A stretch of DNA of 6,204 nt, taken from positions 1 through 6,204 of the forward strand of contig MUGC01000071.1 of the NCBI GenBank assembly GCA_002900535.1. The letters run 5' to 3'. This document shows positions 1 to 6,204 of this stretch, piece after piece (within the stretch, counting starts at the first letter, position 1; each line of letters begins with the position of its first letter). Under the pieces are notes generated by a model. It had not been told where the DNA came from, did no database searches, and saw nothing but the letters and a program-made list of their open reading frames with translations. Both the position numbers and the translations under genes were made by a program. This stretch comes from Thermoplasmata archaeon M9B1D (GTDB lineage Archaea > Thermoplasmatota > E2 > DHVEG-1).

Positions 1-2943
1 ATGATAATTTTCTCTATTTCCCAAAAATTTTAGGAATGGAATATTTGATGGAAGTATGTCAAGTCCAGGTTTTATAAAACCACCATTGAGTGGTCCATCT
101 TTGTTCGCTAATCCTAGCCAACCAAGTATTATACCGATTTCTGAGTCCAAAGTAGCACTATCGGGTTCCTCTGTGCTACCCCATAACATATCATACCCTC
201 TCCAGGGATTTTCTTCTTCAGGATTTGCACCAAGTGGCATTCCTAAAAGTTTTCCTAAAAAATCAGCGAGGTTAGATGGAATCCCATATTGTTTCAAAGT
301 CTCAGACATAGGTTGCCACCATGAAAGCTGACCACCTTTACCACTGTCTCCATGTAATACCATATACCAGGAGATTACTCCCTGGTTTAGATTATCAATT
401 GTTGCGTCGTAGTTTGTGGAAAAAGCATTACTATATCCTGCCTTTGATGCATAAAAAGGTGCAACTTCAGAATCATCTAAATCTGGTAGGAATGATCCTG
501 CCTTACCAGAAGATTTTAATAATACTCCTTCATCAATTTCTTGGCCCGATATATCTTTACCAGGTGTATGTCCTGTACGTGTTTGATAAGTTACACCCCA
601 ATATTTACTCCCCATCTCATTAAAACGATAAAGATAACAACCATATGTATGCAAAACAGGATGAATATATTCTTCATAGCCAGATTCCCGTATAATTTTC
701 AAGTTACTTAACCCTGGTGTACTTGGTAATAACCTAGCAACTATATTCAATGGATTAACACGCTCGCTTTTACTTCCATTTATAAGTGTAACCTTTTCTT
801 CTTGAGCTGCTGGGTTTTCAAATATAAGAGCGGGATAGAAAATACACCTGGTTATATGATTTGTCGCATCAACTGGTGTGCCAATTATTCCACCGGGGTT
901 TGCCACACCAGCAAATACACGTGTCCAAGTTGGACCTATGTCGTATTGATCTGCAACAGTTAAAATTGATTCAGGCCCTTCTTTATCAAATCCATATTCT
1001 CTTAGAAAATCATATACACGTGTACCTGTTAAGAACATGCATGCTATTGGTGGAGTAGTGTAACCATTCCCATGCTTTATCCAGAAGTCGGCATGCCAGG
1101 TTACTGCGCCAGATAATTCTGGGTGGTTATCAACTAACAAAAGTGGAGTGCCATGGTATGCAGCGGCATAGGAAGCTGGCCCAAAATGAAATGCACCAGC
1201 ATATTCCCCAGCTGGTTTAAGAAGGGATATATCTTCTTCGTAATACCAATAACTCCATGGATCTATTGTAGAAAACACAACATCGTTACTACCTGTTTTC
1301 TCGGTAATTGCATTATATACATCCTTATAACTCTTATAATGCTTATTGATACTCGCAACAGCCGATAGATCATTTATAACTTCTTGTTTTAGATATCCAC
1401 CTAAATCTACAAGATATATCTGATTTACTCCTAATTTGTATAATGTGTCAACTGTGATTTTAGGTGCCTCATCTGATTTAACATATAATAGTGGCGCATT
1501 TATTGTTGATCCTAATATTGCTCCTTCGCAGGCTGATGCAGTCATATCTGCCTGTTTTTTTGTAATGTTCTGCTGCCAACTGTATTCAACTGTGAAATCA
1601 ACAGGTAAGGAAACGTCATTAAGAGCATATACTACCGCTCTGAGATGTTCTCCATCTAAACATTCTCCTAGCTTTTGGATTTTTATCTCCTGAGAATCCG
1701 CATCTTCATCAAACACTGAATCAATTTCTTCTCCACTTGGACCAATAATTGTTAAACCAAGTTTTATGTTTTTGTTATTCCAGGTTAATTTAAAAGTTGC
1801 ATCACGACACCCAAAAGGCGGAGTATCTGGTATCTCAATTTCTACACCTGGATATTTTGTTATATAGGCATTGAACTCCTTTACACCAAACAAAAGGTTC
1901 TTCAATGCCTCCGCGAATGTACCATATGTTATAAATCTTCCTTTTTCAAATAGACCGTAGTTTATAAAATCAGAGTCTCCACCTTCTGTTGGCATATTGG
2001 TAACACCAATTCTCCAATCACCAGATTTATAAACATATGAGAAACATTTTTCGAGCGGCCCTTTTGATATTGTCATCTCAGAAGATGTACTCGTTTCAAG
2101 CCAGTTGTCTTCATATCTGCAGAATATCTGAAGATCAGGGTCTACTGAGGGCAGAGTGATACCTTCTGCTTTCCCAAAACCAGGAAACTTATTTACGATT
2201 CCAAAATTAATAACAAATGATGGATACCATAGTTCTACCTTTACGTATTTATACTGACCTTCAATAGTAAAATACTCATATTCAGAAGCAATACCAAATG
2301 GACGTTTTACTTTGATTTTTTCTTCGCCTATTTCACCAGTTAATTTACCTTCCACAGTACCAGCCGTTGTTGCGTTATCTGGTTTTTCATAATTTTCTTC
2401 AATTACGGCTATTACAGCATTATTAGCATATGACCAATCATTAAGAGCAATTTTACTTGCAACATCAAATGGATCATTACTATTAATAAACACAGTATCT
2501 TTTGAGTTCCAATCATCTTCTAAGTTGTCTTTATCTACGTTGATTGCTGTGAGTTTGTCTAGTCTGCCATTGCAGTATCCCATCCAATCTTCCATTAGGA
2601 AATGTGTACCATTGTAATCATTTAGATATAGATATTTCTCAGTATCAGGATAAGTACCGTCTGGTTGGAAAAATAATAGGGGATTTGCAAATAATTTTTC
2701 ACCATCGCTGAAAACAGATCCAGGTATAGATGCCAAATATGCATAGTCATCGATATAACTTTCTTTGTCAAATTCTACAAATGTAACTCTTTTTAGCGGT
2801 ATGAAAGGTTGCCAAGGTATTCCTTTATCAAATCCTTCAATTGTGCCAGTTTCAGCAGGCACTATCGTTGTTGAGATCTGAAGTATAAATAATATAAACA
2901 GTGCTATTGTAATTTTTAATACATCATGTTTTTTGATTTTCAT
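1..2943 (-). CDS. Large secreted/cell-surface protein of unknown function, 3' end cut by window edge
   Basis: I read this minus-strand frame codon by codon: it starts with ATG at 2943-2941 and stays open for 981 codons to position 1, so the C-terminus lies outside the window. Residues 1-30 form a classical signal peptide: basic start (MKIKKH), a hydrophobic core at about 8-28, and a V-x-A cleavage site before E31. No second membrane segment is visible. At least four N-glycosylation sequons (N111, N190, N459, N722) and many aromatic and acidic residues fit an extracellular protein. Residues about 467-540 (NAPLLYV at 482-488, then LGVNQIYLVD at 504-513 and GG at 515-516) resemble a cell-wall-binding repeat 2 (CWB2-like) unit. 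A second similar stretch is at about 588-605 (AAAYHGTPLLLVD). The rest was not recognised; residues 31-466 look beta-rich. A distant peptidase or S-layer role is possible. The open frame and secretion are well supported; the function is not. Confidence 0.9.
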   Translation of the reverse strand, partial: MKIKKHDVLKITIALFILFILQISTTIVPAETGTIEGFDKGIPWQPFIPLKRVTFVEFDKESYIDDYAYLASIPGSVFSDGEKLFANPLLFFQPDGTYPDTEKYLYLNDYNGTHFLMEDWMGYCNGRLDKLTAINVDKDNLEDDWNSKDTVFINSNDPFDVASKIALNDWSYANNAVIAVIEENYEKPDNATTAGTVEGKLTGEIGEEKIKVKRPFGIASEYEYFTIEGQYKYVKVELWYPSFVINFGIVNKFPGFGKAEGITLPSVDPDLQIFCRYEDNWLETSTSSEMTISKGPLEKCFSYVYKSGDWRIGVTNMPTEGGDSDFINYGLFEKGRFITYGTFAEALKNLLFGVKEFNAYITKYPGVEIEIPDTPPFGCRDATFKLTWNNKNIKLGLTIIGPSGEEIDSVFDEDADSQEIKIQKLGECLDGEHLRAVVYALNDVSLPVDFTVEYSWQQNITKKQADMTASACEGAILGSTINAPLLYVKSDEAPKITVDTLYKLGVNQIYLVDLGGYLKQEVINDLSAVASINKHYKSYKDVYNAITEKTGSNDVVFSTIDPWSYWYYEEDISLLKPAGEYAGAFHFGPASYAAAYHGTPLLLVDNHPELSGAVTWHADFWIKHGNGYTTPPIACMFLTGTRVYDFLREYGFDKEGPESILTVADQYDIGPTWTRVFAGVANPGGIIGTPVDATNHITRCIFYPALIFENPAAQEEKVTLINGSKSERVNPLNIVARLLPSTPGLSNLKIIRESGYEEYIHPVLHTYGCYLYRFNEMGSKYWGVTYQTRTGHTPGKDISGQEIDEGVLLKSSGKAGSFLPDLDDSEVAPFYASKAGYSNAFSTNYDATIDNLNQGVISWYMVLHGDSGKGGQLSWWQPMSETLKQYGIPSNLADFLGKLLGMPLGANPEEENPWRGYDMLWGSTEEPDSATLDSEIGIILGWLGLANKDGPLNGGFIKPGLDILPSNIPFLKFLGNRENYH

Positions 2944-2948
2944 TATTT

Positions 2949-2954
2949 ACCCCC
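2949..2954 (-). promoter_or_regulatory. Shine-Dalgarno-like site for the surface protein gene
   Basis: On the minus strand GGGGGT lies five bases before the ATG at 2943. It differs from the archaeal consensus GGAGGT at one base. The match and spacing support 2943 as the true start, which also gives the complete signal peptide. Confidence 0.6.
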
Positions 2955-3021
2955 ACTATAAGAATTTAATTAAATCTTAATTTTTGCATTAAGTTGTATA
3001 CTTATAAGGTTATTTTATTAT

Positions 3022-3029
3022 TATATAAA
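3022..3029 (-). promoter_or_regulatory. TATA box of the surface protein gene
   Basis: The minus strand reads TTTATATA here, a perfect match to the archaeal TATA consensus. With usual archaeal spacing (about 25-28 bases) transcription would begin near 2997-3000, giving a leader of roughly 55 bases. A weaker alternative (TTATAAG around 3001-3007) lies closer to the gene, and the whole region is AT-rich, so the choice is not certain. Confidence 0.5.
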
Positions 3030-3282
3030 TACTATTAAATATTTTCTGTTGGCTTTAACTAAAAAATATTAAAACTATTCATTAACAAATATTTTAATAG
3101 TAACTTTCTTATGATTGATTTTTTAAATGGTATTTATACTACAAAATATCACTCAAATTTTATCTGAAAAATTAAAAAAGTACTCTATTGTAATTATAAA
3201 AACTAAATATTAAAGATTTAAAAGAATTCATTTGTTAAAAATCACTGAAAAAAAACTTTACTTTCAATAAACCTTGTAGAAA

Positions 3283-3291
3283 ATATTTAAA
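3283..3291 (+). promoter_or_regulatory. TATA box of the Nre gene
   Basis: ATATTTAAA lies here, preceded by the purine/A-rich stretch TAGAAA that can serve as a BRE. Its centre is about 29 bases before the TTG at 3316, so transcription would start at or just before the start codon. No Shine-Dalgarno motif is present upstream of 3316, which fits a leaderless transcript. Confidence 0.5.
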
Positions 3292-3315
3292 CCATGAATA
3301 TCAATCTCTCAAACA

Positions 3316-4593
3316 TTGCAGTCAAAAAAATTTAGAAAAAATCAAAAAAAAATTTTTATTAATTCAAACCAAGAATCAACTAGTTTATGTGCTCTATGTC
3401 GAGGAACAAAATTTTTGTGCGGAAAATCAAGATGCCCTATAATTGTTAAATTTCACTCAAGTAACAAAGTAAAACCACTAATTAATACATTAAAAATAGG
3501 TGGATCATCTCCTCCAAGTGTTTTCATAGGAAGAATTGGGTATCCAAAAGTATCAATTGGTCCAATGATCCCACCAGTAATGGGAGATACATCAATAATA
3601 GACACTCCAGAATTATGGCTAGACAGAACTCTTGATGATATAGTAGATTTCAGATCGATGCTTATTAGGGGTAAACACACTGTTGATGTTTACGATGTCG
3701 AAAGCCCAAATAAAATCATCGAATACACAAAAGAATTGGCACTTTCAAAAAATAGTGTTTTTACAGAAGCGATTTTTACAAAAAAACCACAAGGAAAAGT
3801 ACAATTTTATGATGATGCGCAACCACATGGTCCATCAGCACCAATTAAGAAATTTGACATTTCAAATCCTAAGTATGAACAACATATAGAAAAAGCATAC
3901 TATGACATAGATTTAAAATCTAAAGATGCGGTATTTAATCTTTACAAAGATGGAGTAAATGTATCTAAAATACAAAGAGCATTTAGTGTTGGTGCTTTTG
4001 GCATAAAAAAATTTAGGCGTTTTGTGCCTACTCGATGGAGTATTACTGCAGTTGACTCAACAATAGGTAAAAACTTAATGATTAATACCAAAATATATCC
4101 TTGGATCAATGAATATAGGGTATATTATCATAATCAATTCGACAACCGCTGGGTAGTACTTATGATGCCAACAGAGTGGATGTATGAATTAATCGAAGCA
4201 TGGTATCCAAATACAACATGGAATCCATACGGGCGAGGAATATCGATTTTTAATAGTTACGAGTTTTACAAAGGGAGAAATACTTATGCTGAAATAGGTG
4301 GATGTTACTACTCTGCACGACTTGCAGTAAACGAAACATTAAATAAAGAAAGAAGGCAGGCAGGAGTAGTAGTATTACGAGAAGCACATCCTGGTTATAT
4401 TATGCCAATAGGAGTATGGAACGTCCGCGAAAGTGTAAGAAAGGCATTACATGAGTCATATCAAAAATTTGCAACTCTTGACCAAGCTTTAATCTTTATT
4501 TCTAATAAAATGGATATACCACTTCAACGCTGGATAAAAAATAGTGCTGTTTTAAAAAACAAACTATATCAAAAAAGACTTGAGGATTTTTAA
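3316..4593 (+). CDS. nreA: Nre-family archaeal DNA repair protein (NreA type)
   Basis: This 425-residue protein matches the archaeal Nre family (Nre_N plus Nre_C domains). In Haloferax, NreA was reported to act with UvrABC and PCNA in repair of mitomycin C damage. An N-terminal zinc-finger-like cluster has C25, C28, C35 and C40 (spacing 2, 6, 4), the mark of the NreA type. Conserved-looking stretches follow: GGSSPPSVFIGRIGYPKVSIGP (about 62-83), HGPSAP (172-177), a basic FSVGAFGIKKFRRFVPTRW (223-241) and IGGCYYSAR (327-335). The protein ends in QKRLEDF (419-425), which fits a PCNA-interacting (PIP) motif QxxLxxF. The start is taken as TTG at 3316: the frame is closed by TGA at 3295-3297, no in-frame ATG exists before the zinc finger, and the ATG at 3294 is in another frame and soon stops. 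The radical SAM gene follows directly. The family call is strong; the exact start is less certain. Confidence 0.93.
   Translation: MQSKKFRKNQKKIFINSNQESTSLCALCRGTKFLCGKSRCPIIVKFHSSNKVKPLINTLKIGGSSPPSVFIGRIGYPKVSIGPMIPPVMGDTSIIDTPELWLDRTLDDIVDFRSMLIRGKHTVDVYDVESPNKIIEYTKELALSKNSVFTEAIFTKKPQGKVQFYDDAQPHGPSAPIKKFDISNPKYEQHIEKAYYDIDLKSKDAVFNLYKDGVNVSKIQRAFSVGAFGIKKFRRFVPTRWSITAVDSTIGKNLMINTKIYPWINEYRVYYHNQFDNRWVVLMMPTEWMYELIEAWYPNTTWNPYGRGISIFNSYEFYKGRNTYAEIGGCYYSARLAVNETLNKERRQAGVVVLREAHPGYIMPIGVWNVRESVRKALHESYQKFATLDQALIFISNKMDIPLQRWIKNSAVLKNKLYQKRLEDF
4582..4587 (+). promoter_or_regulatory. Ribosome binding site of the radical SAM gene, inside the nre coding end
   Basis: GAGGAT sits eight bases before the ATG at 4594, and its GAGG matches the archaeal anti-Shine-Dalgarno. 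These bases also encode the Glu-Asp of the C-terminal PIP-like motif of the Nre protein, so the two genes are probably translated from one message. Confidence 0.5.
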
Positions 4594-5367
4594 ATGAAAA
4601 TCAATATCATTAAATGTAAAACAGCACTTTCAAAATCAAATCTTCCAGGTTTAGAATACTCCTTAAATCCTTATAGAGGCTGTCAACATAATTGCTGTTA
4701 CTGTTACGTTCCAAATGTTTTAAGAATTGAAAGAAAGAATTGGGGTAGTTTTGTGGATGTGAAAAAAAATATACCTGTTGTACTTTCAAATGAGCTAAAA
4801 AATAAAAAACAAGGCATAGTCGGGATATCAACAGTAACAGATCCATATCAACCAATTGAAGATAAGTATAAACTAACAAAATATTGCTTGGAACAGTTAA
4901 TAATTCATGATTTTCCAGTAAATATTCAAACTAAATCAGATCTTGTTACAAGAGATATCAACATTATTTCAAAATTTAATGATATAGAAGTTATGTTTAG
5001 CATAGGAACAATAAACGACTCTGAAAGAAAGATATTAGAACCTTTTTCTTCACCAATTCAAAAAAGACTTGAGGCAATGAAAAAAATTTCTGATACTGGG
5101 ATCAAAACCAGTGTTTTTTTTGGACCTATATATCCAACCATTAAAAAAAAAGATTTAACAGATATAATAAATACTTTTGTAGAATTTGGCGCAAAAGAAA
5201 TAATGGTAGATAAATTCAATTTAAAACCAGGCATTTTAGATGTCTTAGAAAAAAAAATACCAGAAAATATCAATACAATAAAAAATACATATTTTTTTAA
5301 AGAAATATATGAAGAAATTAATCTTATTTGTTCAAAAGAAAAAATAAATGTTGTTTCGGCTTTCTAA
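4594..5367 (+). CDS. SplB-like radical SAM protein (COG1533-type)
   Basis: This 257-residue cytoplasmic protein carries the radical SAM iron-sulfur motif C-x3-C-x2-C at C30, C34 and C37, within NPYRGCQHNCCYCYVPN. Tyrosines at 36 and 38 flank the last cysteine, as in Bacillus SplB. The stretch STVTDPYQPIE (79-89) followed by KLTK is typical of the wider SPL-like radical SAM group. The enzyme should cleave S-adenosylmethionine to a 5'-deoxyadenosyl radical; its substrate is unknown. From memory of SplB, its hydrogen-donor cysteine (C141) would align near T80, so this is probably not a true spore photoproduct lyase. A cysteine at 98 lies nearby but does not align. At 257 residues it is shorter than SplB (about 340). 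The ATG directly abuts the TAA of the Nre gene with no gap, pointing to cotranscription and perhaps a shared role in DNA repair, which is inference. Confidence 0.88.
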   Translation: MKINIIKCKTALSKSNLPGLEYSLNPYRGCQHNCCYCYVPNVLRIERKNWGSFVDVKKNIPVVLSNELKNKKQGIVGISTVTDPYQPIEDKYKLTKYCLEQLIIHDFPVNIQTKSDLVTRDINIISKFNDIEVMFSIGTINDSERKILEPFSSPIQKRLEAMKKISDTGIKTSVFFGPIYPTIKKKDLTDIINTFVEFGAKEIMVDKFNLKPGILDVLEKKIPENINTIKNTYFFKEIYEEINLICSKEKINVVSAF

Positions 5368-5384
5368 ATTATTGAATATCATGC

Positions 5385-5393
5385 TTTTCTTTT
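5385..5393 (+). terminator. Possible T-rich terminator after the radical SAM gene
   Basis: TTTTCTTTT lies 18 bases after the stop codon at 5367. Archaeal transcription often ends at T-runs without a hairpin, and none is seen here. The tract overlaps the candidate TATA box of the next gene, so the assignment is weak. Confidence 0.25.
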
Positions 5394-5398
5394 ATACA
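5391..5398 (+). promoter_or_regulatory. Candidate TATA box for the eS1 gene
   Basis: TTTATACA resembles the archaeal TATA consensus and would place a transcription start near 5420, giving a leader of about 75 bases. A second candidate is the TATTTTAAGTATAA stretch at about 5423-5436. The sequence does not decide between them, nor exclude readthrough from the upstream genes. Confidence 0.3.
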
Positions 5399-5484
5399 TT
5401 CATAAATAATATTGCATCAGCATATTTTAAGTATAAGGAGTGTATTACCCCAAAAACTAATCTAAATAATAATTAATAATTTAA

Positions 5485-5489
5485 GTGAT
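5485..5489 (+). promoter_or_regulatory. Ribosome binding site of the eS1 gene
   Basis: GTGAT, part of the archaeal Shine-Dalgarno sequence GGAGGTGATCC, lies four bases before the ATG at 5494. This supports that start, which also gives the expected basic N-terminus. Confidence 0.55.
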
Positions 5490-5493
5490 TGAT

Positions 5494-6204
5494 ATGGCAA
5501 AAGCACGTTCAAGAACCGCCGCAAGAAAAGTAAAAGACCGATGGAAAGCAAAAAACTGGTACAATATACTTGCGCCTCCATCATTTGATAGTGTAACTAT
5601 AGCAGATACTCTTGCAGACAGTCCAGATAGTTTAATAAATCGTGTAACTGGTGTATCATTTCAGGACATTACTAATGATTTCAGAAAATCCCATATCGTT
5701 TTAAATTTCAAAATCCATAAAGTCGAAGAATCAAATGCGCACACACAGTTTGTTGGTCATTTTCTAACATCGGATTACCTCCGTAGAATGATTCGCCGAC
5801 GTAAATCAAAAATTGACGCGGTTTATGATGCACCAACTTTAGATGGTGCATTTATTAGAGTTAAACCTTTTGCAACAACAGATAAGCGTATTCAAAATTC
5901 ACAAAAAAAAGTAATACGGGAATCAATGAAAAAAACAATTATTGAAGAAGCTGCAAAGAGCACAATGTATGAATTTGTGAAAAACATACTAGACGGAAAA
6001 ATTGGAAGCGAGATTTATAAAAATTGTAAGCAACTATATCCTGTAAAAAGAATTGAAATTTACAAAACAGAAGTGGTATCACAACCAACTATAATGATTG
6101 CAGATAAAAAACCAAAGAAAGAAGAAAAAATAAAGGAAGAAGCAAAAGAAGCAGATAAAAAAGAAAAGAAACCAACGAAAAAAGAAGAGAAAGAAACTGA
6201 AGAA
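5494..6204 (+). CDS. rps3ae: Small-subunit ribosomal protein eS1 (S3Ae), 3' end cut by window edge
   Basis: The ATG at 5494 opens a frame of 237 codons with no stop before the window ends. The protein starts MAKARSRTAARKVKDRWKAK and continues NWYNILAPPSF (about 21-31), features typical of archaeal S3Ae, the homologue of eukaryotic S3a (eS1). This protein sits on the small ribosomal subunit near the mRNA exit region. Further family-like stretches are HIVLNFKIHKVE (68-79) and the basic DYLRRMIRRRKSKIDAVYD (93-111). From about residue 203 the sequence turns into a low-complexity Lys/Glu tail (PKKEEKIKEEAKEADKKEK) that runs to the window edge, so it is at least 35 residues long. Archaeal members are usually around 200 residues, so the tail is an extension. 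The gene has its own ribosome binding site and a 126-bp upstream gap, so it is probably transcribed apart from the repair pair. Confidence 0.95.
   Translation, partial: MAKARSRTAARKVKDRWKAKNWYNILAPPSFDSVTIADTLADSPDSLINRVTGVSFQDITNDFRKSHIVLNFKIHKVEESNAHTQFVGHFLTSDYLRRMIRRRKSKIDAVYDAPTLDGAFIRVKPFATTDKRIQNSQKKVIRESMKKTIIEEAAKSTMYEFVKNILDGKIGSEIYKNCKQLYPVKRIEIYKTEVVSQPTIMIADKKPKKEEKIKEEAKEADKKEKKPTKKEEKETEE

Larger units (their letters stand above)
2944..3315. other. AT-rich divergent intergenic region
   Basis: This 372-bp gap separates two divergently transcribed genes and carries the promoters of both. I found no convincing open frame, tRNA or strong hairpin in it. A loose inverted repeat is visible, ACTATTAAATATTT at 3031-3044 against AAATATTTTAATAGT at 3087-3101, with one inserted T. 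In sequence this AT-rich, such a match may be chance. The stretch 3100-3280 holds nothing I can assign. Confidence 0.7.

Noticed and set aside
1..3. ATG at the very first bases of the plus strand as a gene start
   Set aside because: The frame hits TAG within about 11 codons, and the region is covered by the minus-strand gene.
1153..1693. Plus-strand open frames at 1153-1368 and 1436-1693 (and others within 56-1058)
   Set aside because: They lie opposite the single long minus-strand frame, which is open for 981 codons with a signal peptide and a ribosome binding site. Their translations look like no known protein.
3111..3167. Possible box C/D guide RNA: ATGATTGA at 3111-3118 and CTGA at 3164-3167, about 57 bases
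   Set aside because: The C box deviates from RUGAUGA, no internal C'/D' boxes are seen, and such short motifs arise easily in AT-rich sequence.
3453..3889. Short frames at 3453-3680 (minus) and 3683-3889 (plus)
   Set aside because: They fall inside the well-supported Nre gene in other frames.
4569..5075. A 17-base repeat, TCAAAAAAGACTTGAGG, at the end of the Nre gene and again inside the radical SAM gene (near 5059)
   Set aside because: Both copies are coding (QKRLE) and the second lies in the middle of a gene. It looks like chance in A-rich coding sequence rather than a functional repeat.

Overview
The window is AT-rich DNA that is almost certainly archaeal. It carries an archaeal/eukaryotic-type small-subunit ribosomal protein (eS1, also called S3Ae) and an Nre-family protein, a family known only from archaea. 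It also shows archaeal TATA-box spacing and one gene that looks leaderless. The lineage cannot be fixed from sequence alone. An AT-rich euryarchaeote-type genome, possibly Thermoplasmatota-related, is a guess.

Layout. Positions 1-2943 (minus strand) are filled by one very large open frame of at least 981 codons. It begins with a signal peptide and runs off the left edge, and it is read as a secreted or cell-surface protein. Positions 2944-3315 are a 372-bp, very AT-rich divergent promoter region. From 3316 the plus strand carries an Nre DNA-repair protein (3316-4593). A SplB-like radical SAM protein (4594-5367) starts on the base after the Nre stop codon. A 126-bp gap follows, then the gene for ribosomal protein eS1 (5494 to beyond 6204), which is cut by the right edge.

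How the genes fit together. The Nre gene and the radical SAM gene are packed stop-to-start and probably form one transcription unit. Nre proteins are linked in the literature to repair of DNA damage with UvrABC and PCNA, so the radical SAM partner may also act on nucleic acid. It lacks an obvious equivalent of the spore photoproduct lyase hydrogen-donor cysteine, so it is probably not a true photoproduct lyase. The surface protein and the ribosomal protein look unrelated to this pair.

No CRISPR, transposon, tRNA or rRNA was seen. The most interesting candidates are the Nre-radical SAM pair and the large uncharacterised surface protein.
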